Shown here: positions 51,346-59,368 of the stretch, piece by piece
Layout: each line of letters opens with the position of its first letter
How positions within the stretch are numbered: position 1 is the stretch's first letter
Source of the DNA: Flavobacteriia bacterium
GTDB taxonomy: Bacteria; Bacteroidota; Bacteroidia; Flavobacteriales; Weeksellaceae
Assembly (NCBI GenBank): GCA_015999765.1
Contig: JAECQR010000002.1
Coordinates: 253,768-317,767 of the forward strand
DNA length: 64,000 nucleotides
Direction of reading: 5' to 3'
Program-made: the position numbers and the translations under genes
Notes under the pieces: model-generated
Told to the model about the DNA's origin: nothing
Seen by the model: the letters and a program-made list of their open reading frames with translations, nothing else
Database searches by the model: none

Positions 51346-51837
51346 ATGAAAAGAGTAGTACTGGCGTTTGCCATTATGATGTTTGGGCTGATGAATGCTC
51401 AGGTAAAATTTGGAATCAATGGAGGGTTTTCCTCGGCTGTAGTTTCTGATGATTTCGATGAACTTACTGCAGGTTATTATGCTGGTGTATTTACCGAATT
51501 CGGAATTCCAGGATTTGCAAAAATGCAGCCGGCGCTTAATTATGTAAAATTCAAAGATGACTCTTATCTGCAGATTCCGGTGATTATGAAATTTTATTTC
51601 CTGCCAAAAGTAAATGTGCAGTTGGGGCCTCAGTTTGCGTTCCATCTGGATGATGTTCCGGATACAATCAATAAAACCAATTTTGGTGCTGCTATAGGTT
51701 TGGGAGCGGATTTATTTTCCGGTTTGCTGATCGAAGCGCGCTACGCATTTCAACTGAATAATGCTTTTAAAAGCCCTGCTACCGGTGAGAAACTTCATTT
51801 CAATCTCTTCAATGTAGGTTTAGGCTTACGACTTTAA
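51346..51837 (+). CDS. Small outer-membrane beta-barrel protein (3 of 3)
   Basis: A 163-residue exported protein of the PorT-like OMP_b-brl family. Signal MKRVVLAFAIMMFGLMNAQ, then VKFGINGGFSSAVV, YYAGVFTEFGIPGFAKMQPALNYVKF, LQIPVIMKFYFLPKVNVQLGPQFAFHLDD, FGAAIGLGADLFSGLLIEARYAFQLNN and FNLFNVGLGLRL. The pattern IPVIMKFYF.. and QLGPQFAF is shared with the barrel at 24946. Monocistronic; converges with ffh. Confidence 0.87.
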   Translation: MKRVVLAFAIMMFGLMNAQVKFGINGGFSSAVVSDDFDELTAGYYAGVFTEFGIPGFAKMQPALNYVKFKDDSYLQIPVIMKFYFLPKVNVQLGPQFAFHLDDVPDTINKTNFGAAIGLGADLFSGLLIEARYAFQLNNAFKSPATGEKLHFNLFNVGLGLRL

Positions 51838-51850
51838 TCTTATCAATAGA

Positions 51851-51884
51851 AAAATCCCGAATCGAAAGACTCGGGATTTTTTAT
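51851..51884. terminator. Bidirectional terminator before ffh
   Basis: AAAATCCCGA.TC / GA.TCGGGATTTT with loop GAAA and T run. Located between convergent genes. Confidence 0.88.
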
Positions 51885-51905
51885 ATATAATTTATTGACA
51901 TAAAA

Positions 51906-53273
51906 TTATTTACCAAAAAGGTTTCCGCCCATTCCCGGCATTTTCGGCATTCCTTTGCTCATCATTTCCATCATCTGTTTTCCCTGCGGTCCCTGCATCA
52001 TCTTCATCATTTTACCCATTTGCTCAAACTGTTTCATCAGCGCATTTACATCTTCAATCTTTCTACCGGCTCCTTTTGCGATCCGGTTTTTTCTCTGCGT
52101 ATTGATGATTGACGGTCTTCTTCTTTCTTCGGGAGTCATCGAGTGGATAATTGCTTCGATGTGTTTAAATGCATCATCCTGAATATCAACATCTTTAATG
52201 GCTTTTCCGACGCCTGGGATCATGCCCATCAAGTCCTTCATATTTCCCATTTTCTTGATCTGGTTGATCTGTTTCAGGAAATCATCAAAACCAAATTCGT
52301 TTTTGGCAATTTTTTTATGAAGTTTTTTAGCTTCTTCTTCGTCAAACTGTTCCTGTGCTCTTTCAACAAGGGACACCACATCTCCCATTCCCAGAATTCT
52401 GTCCGCCATTCTTTCCGGATAGAAAACATCAAGTGCTTCCATTTTTTCACCGGTAGAAATAAATTTAATCGGCTTTTCCACCACGGAACGGATGGTTAAA
52501 GCTGCTCCACCTCGAGTATCACCATCTAACTTGGTTAGAACAACTCCATCAAAATTCAGAGCTTCATTGAAGGTTTTTGCAGTATTCACCGCATCCTGAC
52601 CGGTCATGGAATCAACTACAAACAATGTTTCATCAGGCTTAATGAAATAATGAACAGATTTAATTTCGTTCATCATTTGCTCATCAATTGCCAAACGCCC
52701 GGCGGTATCTACAATTACAACATCGTGGTTGTTTTCTTTGGCGAATTTTACTGCATTTTCTGCGATCGAGGATGGGTTTACGGCGCCTTCTTCAGTATAA
52801 ACCGGAATCCCGGTCTGTTGTCCCAGAATTTTCAGCTGCTCAATTGCCGCAGGTCTGTAAACGTCGCAGGCAACCAATAAAGGTTTTTTATTTTTCTTTA
52901 GTTTTAAATAATTGGCAAGTTTGCCGGAAAAAGTTGTTTTACCGGATCCCTGAAGACCCGCAATCAGAATAACGCTTGGTTTCCCGGAAAGGTTAATTCC
53001 TTCCTGCGTTCCGCCCATTAATTCAACCAATTCGTCATGAACGATTTTCGTCATTAGCTGGCCCGGAGTTAAACTTGTAAGAACATTTTGTCCTAAAGCT
53101 TTGTCCTGAACTCTTTTGGTTAAATCTTTTGCAACTTTATAGTTAACATCGGCATCAACCAACGCTCGTCGGATTTCCTTAACCGTTTCTGCTACGTTGA
53201 TTTCGGTGATTTTTCCGCGCCCCGAGATATTATGAAGCGCTTTATCTAACTTATCCTGTAAACTGTTGAACAT
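51906..53273 (-). CDS. ffh: Signal recognition particle protein
   Basis: GTPase subunit of SRP that binds signal sequences of nascent membrane proteins and docks on FtsY. 455 residues. N domain (about 1-95), G domain with G1 GLQGSGKTTFSGKLA (about 106-120), DVYRPAAIEQL, G3 DTAGRLAID, G4 TKLDGDTRGGAAL, and a Met-rich M domain (about 325-455, GRKIEDVNALMKQFEQMGKMMKMMQGPQGKQMMEMMSKGMPKMPGMGG) for signal-peptide and 4.5S RNA binding. A single gene with its own -7 box. Confidence 0.98.
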   Translation of the reverse strand: MFNSLQDKLDKALHNISGRGKITEINVAETVKEIRRALVDADVNYKVAKDLTKRVQDKALGQNVLTSLTPGQLMTKIVHDELVELMGGTQEGINLSGKPSVILIAGLQGSGKTTFSGKLANYLKLKKNKKPLLVACDVYRPAAIEQLKILGQQTGIPVYTEEGAVNPSSIAENAVKFAKENNHDVVIVDTAGRLAIDEQMMNEIKSVHYFIKPDETLFVVDSMTGQDAVNTAKTFNEALNFDGVVLTKLDGDTRGGAALTIRSVVEKPIKFISTGEKMEALDVFYPERMADRILGMGDVVSLVERAQEQFDEEEAKKLHKKIAKNEFGFDDFLKQINQIKKMGNMKDLMGMIPGVGKAIKDVDIQDDAFKHIEAIIHSMTPEERRRPSIINTQRKNRIAKGAGRKIEDVNALMKQFEQMGKMMKMMQGPQGKQMMEMMSKGMPKMPGMGGNLFGK

Positions 53274-53295
53274 CGTTTTTTTTATTTAAGAGCTG

Positions 53296-53303
53296 CAAAA
53301 ATA
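53296..53303 (-). promoter_or_regulatory. -7 box TATTTTTG of ffh
   Basis: Exact TAnnTTTG on the minus strand, 22 nt upstream of the ffh ATG. Confidence 0.55.
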
Positions 53304-53356
53304 CAGAAATTAGATGATATTTAAAATTCGAAATTTTTCTATTGCACTATAATCGC

Positions 53357-53364
53357 TAGATTTG
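53357..53364 (+). promoter_or_regulatory. -7 box TAGATTTG of the ATP synthase operon
   Basis: Exact TAnnTTTG, 12 nt upstream of the ATG at 53377. An in-frame TTG at 53362 is part of this box and is therefore not the start codon. The upstream TTG is only 12 nt away. Confidence 0.55.
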
Positions 53365-53376
53365 CAAAAAACTAAA

Positions 53377-53667
53377 ATGTCTGACGAAAATCGAACAGAA
53401 CAGGAATTCAGCCCGGAAGATGAAAAGAAATTTCAGAAAAACGGACTGAGACAGTATGGTGTTTATTCGGCGATTGTTTTTCAGATGCTGGCTACTATGG
53501 GACTTTCTTTTTGGGGCGGCAAAAAAATCAATGATTATTTCGAATTTGAAAGTAATCTTCTAACTGTTGGAATTGGATTTTTAGGAATGGCTCTGTCATT
53601 TTATAACCTTCTTCAGCAGCTTAAAAAAGTACAGGCTGACGACAAATCTGCCGAGAAAAAAAACTAA
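53377..53667 (+). CDS. atpZ: AtpZ/AtpI family protein
   Basis: A 96-residue membrane protein with two TM helices (about 33-53 and 62-82: YGVYSAIVFQMLATMGLSFWGGKKINDYF and LLTVGIGFLGMALSFYNLLQQL). It is the AtpZ/AtpI type, found at the head of F-type ATP synthase operons and implicated in c-ring assembly or Mg supply. The N-terminus is charged and cytoplasmic. I start at the ATG 53377, since the longer TTG start is in the -7 box. It is followed by the DUF6168-like gene and atpB. Confidence 0.87.
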   Translation: MSDENRTEQEFSPEDEKKFQKNGLRQYGVYSAIVFQMLATMGLSFWGGKKINDYFEFESNLLTVGIGFLGMALSFYNLLQQLKKVQADDKSAEKKN

Positions 53668-53696
53668 TCATTCAATTCTCCTTTATATATTTCAAA

Positions 53697-54095
53697 ATGA
53701 AAATTAAAAATACGAGTTTTTATATCATTCTGTTTTTTGTAATGTTTTTCCTGCATTTCGGGATTTGGCTTTTGATGGAAATCGGTTTTGAAACCACTTT
53801 TATCAGATATTATCTTTTTCTCACAGTGCTTTTTACGATGGTAATTACCATTCTTTCACTCATCAAGAAAATATATCCAACTTATATTGGTTTCGCCTTC
53901 ATGGGGTTGGTGATGTTTAAACTCATGATTATGTTTCTGGTGATGAAAAAACTGAATCTGAGTGAAGTTCCCAACTATAAACTTCACTTTATTGTTCCTT
54001 ACCTGGTTTCACTGGTTTTAGAAACGCTTTACGCTGTAAAATTAATACAGACCGGAGAGGTTGCAGAAACCCCGAAAGATGAAAAAAATCAGTAA
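53697..54095 (+). CDS. DUF6168-like small membrane protein in the ATP synthase operon
   Basis: A 132-residue protein with four predicted TM helices (FYIILFFVMFFLHFGIWLLM, YLFLTVLFTMVITILSLI, YIGFAFMGLVMFKLMIMFLVM, FIVPYLVSLVLETLYAVKLI). It resembles DUF6168, found in Bacteroidota between atpZ and atpB, and may take the place of AtpI (gene order and topology only). Function unknown. The acidic C-terminal tail is cytoplasmic. Confidence 0.78.
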   Translation: MKIKNTSFYIILFFVMFFLHFGIWLLMEIGFETTFIRYYLFLTVLFTMVITILSLIKKIYPTYIGFAFMGLVMFKLMIMFLVMKKLNLSEVPNYKLHFIVPYLVSLVLETLYAVKLIQTGEVAETPKDEKNQ

Positions 54096-54126
54096 AAATT
54101 GATTTTCATATTATGATTATTTGTTC

Positions 54127-54134
54127 TATTTTTG
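54127..54134 (+). promoter_or_regulatory. -7 box TATTTTTG before atpB
   Basis: Exact TAnnTTTG, 25 nt upstream of the atpB ATG, a possible internal promoter for the F0/F1 genes. A TTG at 54099-54101 is 25 nt away, slightly long. Confidence 0.5.
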
Positions 54135-54159
54135 CAAAACTTTAAAATAAGATATCTCA

Positions 54160-55281
54160 ATGCTGAAAAGAGTAGTACTTCTAATAGGTTTTTTATCGAC
54201 ATTTGCCACATCGTTCGCACAACACGAAACTGCAGCTGCTACGGCTCCTGCACACGGAACTGAAGCTTCAGCGCCTGTTTCTAAAGATGAAAAAATTAAA
54301 ACAGAAAACAAGAACTTTATCGATCATCACTTGCTTGATGGACACAGCTTCGATATCATGGTGGCGAAAAATGACGACGGAACTGAAACGCATATCGGTT
54401 TCCCTCTGCCGGTAATTTTTTATGACAGTGCAAACGGTTTCCACGCATTTATGAGTTCGGAATTTCACCACGGTGAAAAAGCCGTAGAGAGCAAAGGTGG
54501 TCACTACACACTCTTCCACGAAAAAATTTATAAAACTGACGCGAACGGTACCATCAACATGGATGAAAATCACCACGCGACCAATGAAAAAGTATTAGAC
54601 CTTTCGATTACGAAAAGTGTGCTGATGATTATCATCACAGGATTGTTAATGCTTTGGATCTTCGGATCTATGGCCAGAAGTTATAAAAATTCATTGGTTC
54701 CTACAGGTGCCGGAAAGATTTTCGAACCTCTTGTTCTTTTTGTGAGAGACGAAATCGCAAAACCAAACATCGGCCCGAAATACAAAAAATACATGAGTTA
54801 TTTGCTGACTGTATTTTTCTTTATCCTTTTCCTGAATGTTTTCGGTTTAATGCCTTTTGGGATTAATGTTACAGGGAATTTAGCAATTACTTTTGCTTTA
54901 GCATTAATTACATTCTTTATCACTCAGTTTACAGCAAACAAAAATTACTGGCAGCATATATTCTGGATGCCGGGATTGCCTTGGCCGATGAAAATTGTAA
55001 TGATGCCAATCGAGATTGTTGGCTTGTTCATTAAGCCCTTCTCATTATTGATACGTCTTTTTGCAAACATGTCTGCGGGACACATCATCATTATGAGTTT
55101 GATCGCATTGATTTATTATTTCCAAAACGTGATTGCGGGTGTAGCTTTTCCTTTCCTTACTTTCGTTTTATATTTGCTGGAAGTTTTGGTAGCGTTCTTA
55201 CAGGCATATATCTTCACGATGCTTTCTGCGGTATACTTCGGTATGGCAAACGAAGAGCATCACCATGAGGAGGCTCATTAA
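54160..55281 (+). CDS. atpB: ATP synthase F0 subunit a
   Basis: Proton-channel subunit of F-type ATP synthase. 373 residues, about 100 more than E. coli: an N-terminal signal-like segment (MLKRVVLLIGFLSTFATSFAQ) and a charged periplasmic extension (about 22-150) precede the membrane domain, typical of Bacteroidota. The essential Arg lies in PFSLLIRLFANMSAGHIIIMSLIAL, and FLQAYIFTMLSAVYFGMANEEHHH is the conserved last helix. Followed by atpE 77 nt later. Confidence 0.95.
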   Translation: MLKRVVLLIGFLSTFATSFAQHETAAATAPAHGTEASAPVSKDEKIKTENKNFIDHHLLDGHSFDIMVAKNDDGTETHIGFPLPVIFYDSANGFHAFMSSEFHHGEKAVESKGGHYTLFHEKIYKTDANGTINMDENHHATNEKVLDLSITKSVLMIIITGLLMLWIFGSMARSYKNSLVPTGAGKIFEPLVLFVRDEIAKPNIGPKYKKYMSYLLTVFFFILFLNVFGLMPFGINVTGNLAITFALALITFFITQFTANKNYWQHIFWMPGLPWPMKIVMMPIEIVGLFIKPFSLLIRLFANMSAGHIIIMSLIALIYYFQNVIAGVAFPFLTFVLYLLEVLVAFLQAYIFTMLSAVYFGMANEEHHHEEAH

Positions 55282-55358
55282 TCGAGGCGAAAAAAGTAAA
55301 TAAACAAGTTCAGCGTAGAACTTTATTAAATAGAACTAATTTTTTAAAATTATATATT

Positions 55359-55556
55359 ATGCAAGAAATGCCAAAAATCATTGGTGCAGGTTTAGTAGTA
55401 ATCGGAACAGGTATCGGTATCGGAAAAATCGGTGCAGCTGCTCTAGAAGGTATGGCTAGACAACCAGAACAAGCTGGTAAACTTCAAACTGCGATGTTGA
55501 TCGCTGCAGCTCTTGTAGAAGGGGTTGCGTTTGCTGCATTATTTGCTGTAAACTAA
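55359..55556 (+). CDS. atpE: ATP synthase F0 subunit c
   Basis: Ring-forming proteolipid. 65 residues, two hydrophobic helices separated by the polar loop ARQPEQAGKL. The ion-binding carboxylate is the Glu in ALVEGVAFAALF. The residue after it is Gly, not the Ser/Thr typical of sodium-binding rings, so proton coupling is likely. The loop Arg-Gln-Pro is intact. A strong hairpin follows 18 nt after the stop. Confidence 0.95.
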   Translation: MQEMPKIIGAGLVVIGTGIGIGKIGAAALEGMARQPEQAGKLQTAMLIAAALVEGVAFAALFAVN

Positions 55557-55573
55557 GAAGTTGCAAAACTCTA

Positions 55574-55613
55574 TCACTTGCCGGGAACGGTTGGTTACGG
55601 CAAGTGATTTTTT
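55574..55613 (+). terminator. Hairpin plus T-run inside the ATP synthase operon (after atpE)
   Basis: Perfect 10-bp stem TCACTTGCCG (55574-55583) / CGGCAAGTGA (55598-55607) with a 14-nt loop, followed by TTTTTT. It has the form of an intrinsic terminator but sits between atpE and atpF on the coding strand, so it probably gives partial termination or protects the 3' end of the atpE message. Confidence 0.75.
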
Positions 55614-55653
55614 AAAAAATTAAAAATAATTACACAATTTTAGTATAACTCAT

Positions 55654-56151
55654 ATGGGATTATTAGAAAATTTTTCATCAGGTTTATTTATCATCCAGTC
55701 GGTGATCTTCATCATCCTTCTTTTGGTTCTGAGAAAATTCGCGTGGAAGCCAATTATGGATGCCGTGAACGAAAGAGAAGTTACAATTGTTGACTCTCTT
55801 AACCAGGCAAAACTGGCAAAACAGGAAGTTCAGAATTTAAAAGCAGAAAACGAAGTAATCATCCGCGAAGCGAAAGTAGAGCGAGATAATATTCTGAAAG
55901 AAGCCAGAGAAATCAAGGACAGAATTGTAGGTGAAGCCAAAGACATCGCAAAGGCTGAAGGCGATAAGATGATCGAGCAGGCAAGACAGTCTATCCAGGC
56001 TGAAAAATCTGCAGCAATGTCTGAAATCAAAAACCAAATCGGTGTATTGTCTGTAACAATCGCAGAATCGATCTTGAAACAGAAATTGGATAACGACGGC
56101 GCACAAAACGCCTTAGTTGAAAATATTCTTAACAAATCTAACCTGAACTAA
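55654..56151 (+). CDS. atpF: ATP synthase F0 subunit b
   Basis: Peripheral stalk subunit, 165 residues. One N-terminal TM helix (about 9-28, FIIQSVIFIILLLVLRKFAW) then a long charged coiled coil (about 35-150) that dimerises and binds delta and F1. KPIMDAVNEREVTIVDSLNQAKLAK is typical. Its stop is 1 nt before the atpH ATG. Confidence 0.95.
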   Translation: MGLLENFSSGLFIIQSVIFIILLLVLRKFAWKPIMDAVNEREVTIVDSLNQAKLAKQEVQNLKAENEVIIREAKVERDNILKEAREIKDRIVGEAKDIAKAEGDKMIEQARQSIQAEKSAAMSEIKNQIGVLSVTIAESILKQKLDNDGAQNALVENILNKSNLN

Positions 56152-56152
56152 A

Positions 56153-56692
56153 ATGCTTACAAGTAAAGTAGCAAAAAGATACGCGCAGGGTCTGCTTAAT
56201 TTCACTCAGGAGTCGGGTAGTACCGATGCTGTTTTCGGTGAAATGGGCGACATTGTGAAAACCATTGAGAAATCCAGAGAACTTCAGAATTTTTTCGGTT
56301 CTCCGATTATTGATGTAAAGAAAAAGATAAGCATCGCGCTAGAAATTTTTAAAGATTTCTCTCCGGTTACTAAAAGCTTACTCCAGCTCATCATCAAACA
56401 CGGCCGTGAAAACCAGATGCAGAACATTGCACAGGAATTCATCAACAAAGTGGAGGATATGAAGGGCGTTCAGCGGATTACTTTAACTTCAGCTGCTGAG
56501 CTTTCATCCGAAAACATAAGCAATATTTTGAAGTCATCCAATTTGGTGAATCATGACAATAAGTTTGATGTAAAATCAATCATTAATCCTGATCTATTGG
56601 GAGGTTATATTTTACGTGTTGGCGATCAGCAGGTAGATGCATCTGTAAAATCAAAACTGAGCAAGCTTAAAAAAGAATTTCAATTAAATTAA
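56153..56692 (+). CDS. atpH: ATP synthase F1 subunit delta
   Basis: Connects the b-dimer to the top of F1. 179 residues; OSCP/delta fold with SKVAKRYAQGLLNFTQESG at the N-terminus and the family C-terminus LLGGYILRVGDQQVDASVKSKLSKLKKEF. Starts 1 nt after atpF, implying coupling; atpA begins 18 nt after. Confidence 0.95.
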   Translation: MLTSKVAKRYAQGLLNFTQESGSTDAVFGEMGDIVKTIEKSRELQNFFGSPIIDVKKKISIALEIFKDFSPVTKSLLQLIIKHGRENQMQNIAQEFINKVEDMKGVQRITLTSAAELSSENISNILKSSNLVNHDNKFDVKSIINPDLLGGYILRVGDQQVDASVKSKLSKLKKEFQLN

Positions 56693-56710
56693 GACAAAAA
56701 CAACCATAAA

Positions 56711-58288
56711 ATGGCAGAAATAAATCCGGCAGAAGTATCTGCAATCCTTAAACAGCAGTTGGCCAACTTCGATACACAGTCGAACGTGGAAGAAGTAGGA
56801 ACTGTATTGACCATCGGTGATGGTATCGCTTTGGTATACGGTTTAGAAAATGTTCAGTACGGTGAATTGGTAAAATTCGAGAGCGGTATTGAAGGAATTG
56901 TTTTGAACCTTGCAGAAGATAACGTAGGTGTTGCACTTCTTGGGGAATCTAAACTGGTAAAAGAAGGTGATACGGTAAACAGAACCAAAAGAATTTCGTC
57001 AATTAAAGTTGGTGAAGGGATGTTGGGTAGAGTAGTTGATACTCTTGGTAACCCTATCGACGGTAAAGGACCAATTACTGGAGACCTTTTTGAAATGCCA
57101 TTGGAAAGAAAAGCTCCGGGAGTAATCTTCCGTCAGCCGGTAACTGAGCCGCTTCAAACCGGTATTGTTGCAATTGATTCCATGATTCCTGTAGGGCGAG
57201 GACAAAGAGAGTTAATCATTGGTGACCGTCAGACTGGTAAAACAGTGGTTGCAATCGATACTATTCTTAACCAGAGAGAATTTTATGATGCAGGACAGCC
57301 TGTATTCTGTATATATGTTGCGATAGGACAGAAAGCTTCTACCGTTGCACAGATTGTTAAAACATTAGAAGATAAAGGAGCAATGGCTTATACTGTTGTA
57401 GTAACAGCCAACGCATCCGACCCAACTCCAATGCAGGTTTACGCGCCAATGGCGGGAGCTTCAATCGGAGAGTATTTCCGTGACACTGGTAGACCAGCTT
57501 TGATTATCTATGATGATTTATCAAAACAGGCTGTTGCTTACCGTGAACTTTCTCTTCTTTTGAGAAGACCACCGGGCCGTGAAGCTTATCCAGGTGATGT
57601 ATTCTACCTTCACTCCAGACTTTTGGAAAGATCTGCAAAAGTAATCGCTGATGATACTATTGCATCTCAGATGAACGATTTACCGGATTCTTTAAGGCCA
57701 ATCGTAAAAGGTGGCGGTTCATTAACTGCACTTCCGATTATTGAAACTCAGGCGGGTGACGTTTCTGCATATATCCCAACCAACGTAATTTCAATTACTG
57801 ACGGACAGATCTTCCTTGAATCAGATTTGTTTAACTCAGGTGTTCGTCCGGCAATTAACGTAGGTATTTCTGTATCTCGTGTTGGAGGAAACGCTCAGAT
57901 CAAATCAATGAAAAAAGTTTCAGGTACTCTGAAATTAGATCAGGCTCAGTATAAAGAATTGGAAGCGTTTGCTAAATTCGGTTCCGACCTTGATGCTACA
58001 ACTCTTGGTGTAATTTCTAAAGGGGAAAGAAACGTAGAAATCCTCAAGCAGCCGGTAAATTCACCACTTCCTGTAGATTCTCAGGTAGCCATGATTTACG
58101 CAGGTACTGAAAACTTATTGAGAAACATCCCAATCAGAAAAGTAAAAGAATTCCAGAAAGAGTATGTAGAATTCCTTAGATCAAAACACCCTGATACTAT
58201 GGCAGCCATCAAAGCAGGAAAAATTGATGACAGCATTACAGGAGTTTTGAAGCAGGCAGCTACAGAACTGGCTTCTAAATATAATTAA
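56711..58288 (+). CDS. atpA: ATP synthase F1 subunit alpha
   Basis: Non-catalytic nucleotide-binding subunit, 525 residues. Walker A GDRQTGKT (about 171-178), the alpha-subunit signature [17 protein letters not shown], and [47 protein letters not shown]. Full length. Followed by an 85-nt gap with an inverted repeat, then atpG. Confidence 0.98.
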   Translation: MAEINPAEVSAILKQQLANFDTQSNVEEVGTVLTIGDGIALVYGLENVQYGELVKFESGIEGIVLNLAEDNVGVALLGESKLVKEGDTVNRTKRISSIKVGEGMLGRVVDTLGNPIDGKGPITGDLFEMPLERKAPGVIFRQPVTEPLQTGIVAIDSMIPVGRGQRELIIGDRQTGKTVVAIDTILNQREFYDAGQPVFCIYVAIGQKASTVAQIVKTLEDKGAMAYTVVVTANASDPTPMQVYAPMAGASIGEYFRDTGRPALIIYDDLSKQAVAYRELSLLLRRPPGREAYPGDVFYLHSRLLERSAKVIADDTIASQMNDLPDSLRPIVKGGGSLTALPIIETQAGDVSAYIPTNVISITDGQIFLESDLFNSGVRPAINVGISVSRVGGNAQIKSMKKVSGTLKLDQAQYKELEAFAKFGSDLDATTLGVISKGERNVEILKQPVNSPLPVDSQVAMIYAGTENLLRNIPIRKVKEFQKEYVEFLRSKHPDTMAAIKAGKIDDSITGVLKQAATELASKYN

Positions 58289-58303
58289 TATTTGTTGATG
58301 GTT

Positions 58304-58345
58304 TTGGTTGGTAATTGAGGGGATTTCTCTAAAACTACCAACCAA
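58304..58345 (+). repeat. 10-bp inverted repeat between atpA and atpG
   Basis: TTGGTTGGTA (58304-58313) and TACCAACCAA (58336-58345) form a perfect stem with a 22-nt loop; no T-run follows. Immediately downstream, CAACCGA is repeated in tandem (about 58346-58363). Possible RNA processing or translation control site, or a short interspersed repeat. Confidence 0.7.
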
Positions 58346-58373
58346 CAACCGACAACCGACAACTATACAACAA

Positions 58374-59231
58374 ATGGCAAACTTAAAGGAAATACGCGGA
58401 AGAATTACTTCAATCTCTTCTACAATGCAAATCACCAGTGCGATGAAAATGGTTTCGGCAGCGAAACTGAAAAAAGCTACTGATGCTATTGTGATGCTGA
58501 GACCTTATTCAGAAAAACTGCAGGAAATTATCGCAAATGTAAGTTCTACAACTGATTTGGAAGGTATTTCAACATTTACTGCAGAAAGAGAGGTTAAAAA
58601 AGTTCTTTATATTGTCGTAACCTCTAATAAAGGTCTTGCAGGAGCGTTTAACTCTTCGGTAATCAAAGAGTTGAATACGACTATCGGTAATACGCAGCAC
58701 GAAGTAGAAATCCTTTCGGTAGGTAAAAAAGTATACGATTCGGTAAGAAGAACCCGAACTGTGTACGACAACCAAAGTGCAATCTTTGATGGAATGAGCT
58801 TTCAGGTGGTTTCCAATTTCATGGAAAACGTGATGAGAGATTATAAGGAAGAAAAGTTCGATCAGGTTTTCGTGATTTATAACAAATTCATTAATGCGGC
58901 CACTCAGGAAGTGCAGACAGAGCAGGTTTTACCAATCGCTATGACTGAAAAAGAAGGTACAGTAAATACAGATTATCTTTTCGAGCCAAACGCTGCAGAA
59001 ATTCTGAATGTTTTAATTCCTAAATCAATCAAAACACAGGTTTATAAAGCAATTCTTGATTCAATTGCCTCCGAGCACGGAGCAAGAATGACGGCAATGC
59101 ATAAAGCAACCGACAACGCTGAAGCTTTGAGAAACGAATTGAAAATCTTCTATAACAAAGCCCGTCAGGCGGCAATTACCAACGAAATTCTGGAAATTGT
59201 ATCCGGTGCGGAAGCATTGAAAAATACTTAA
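58374..59231 (+). CDS. atpG: ATP synthase F1 subunit gamma
   Basis: Central rotor shaft, 285 residues. N-terminus MANLKEIRGRITSISSTMQITSAMKMVSAAKLKKA and C-terminus MTAMHKATDNAEALRNELKIFYNKARQAAITNEILEIVSGAEAL are the two coiled-coil helices. The ATG at 58374 is the conserved start; a start at 58308 would begin inside the stem-loop and is rejected. It is the last gene of the operon: atpD and atpC do not follow, as a terminator comes 22 nt after the stop. Confidence 0.97.
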   Translation: MANLKEIRGRITSISSTMQITSAMKMVSAAKLKKATDAIVMLRPYSEKLQEIIANVSSTTDLEGISTFTAEREVKKVLYIVVTSNKGLAGAFNSSVIKELNTTIGNTQHEVEILSVGKKVYDSVRRTRTVYDNQSAIFDGMSFQVVSNFMENVMRDYKEEKFDQVFVIYNKFINAATQEVQTEQVLPIAMTEKEGTVNTDYLFEPNAAEILNVLIPKSIKTQVYKAILDSIASEHGARMTAMHKATDNAEALRNELKIFYNKARQAAITNEILEIVSGAEALKNT

Positions 59232-59252
59232 AATATTTTCTTAAAAAATTTA

Positions 59253-59288
59253 AAAAAGCATCAGAACATTTCTGATGCTTTTTTATTT
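59253..59288 (+). terminator. Terminator of the ATP synthase operon
   Basis: AAAAAGCATCAGAA / TTCTGATGCTTTTTT with loop CAT, then T-rich. Confidence 0.9.
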
Positions 59289-59336
59289 AAAGCCATTTGG
59301 AACCTTTTCCGGGATTTTTAATAATTTAATTTTATA

Positions 59337-59344
59337 TATCTTTG
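59337..59344 (+). promoter_or_regulatory. -7 box TATCTTTG of the second CNNM gene
   Basis: Exact TAnnTTTG, 24 nt upstream of the ATG at 59369. Confidence 0.55.
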
Positions 59345-59368
59345 CATCAAATATTTTTAAAAATTTAA

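Noticed and set aside
51067-51645. Minus-strand open frame spanning two beta-barrel genes
   Set aside because: Runs through a terminator and two supported genes with signal peptides; no motif.
58346-58363. CAACCGA repeats as a possible CRISPR
   Set aside because: Only two to three 7-base units without spacers; no cas genes in the window.
59232-59368. Search for atpD/atpC after atpG
   Set aside because: A terminator and a CNNM gene follow; no beta or epsilon subunit frame is present.
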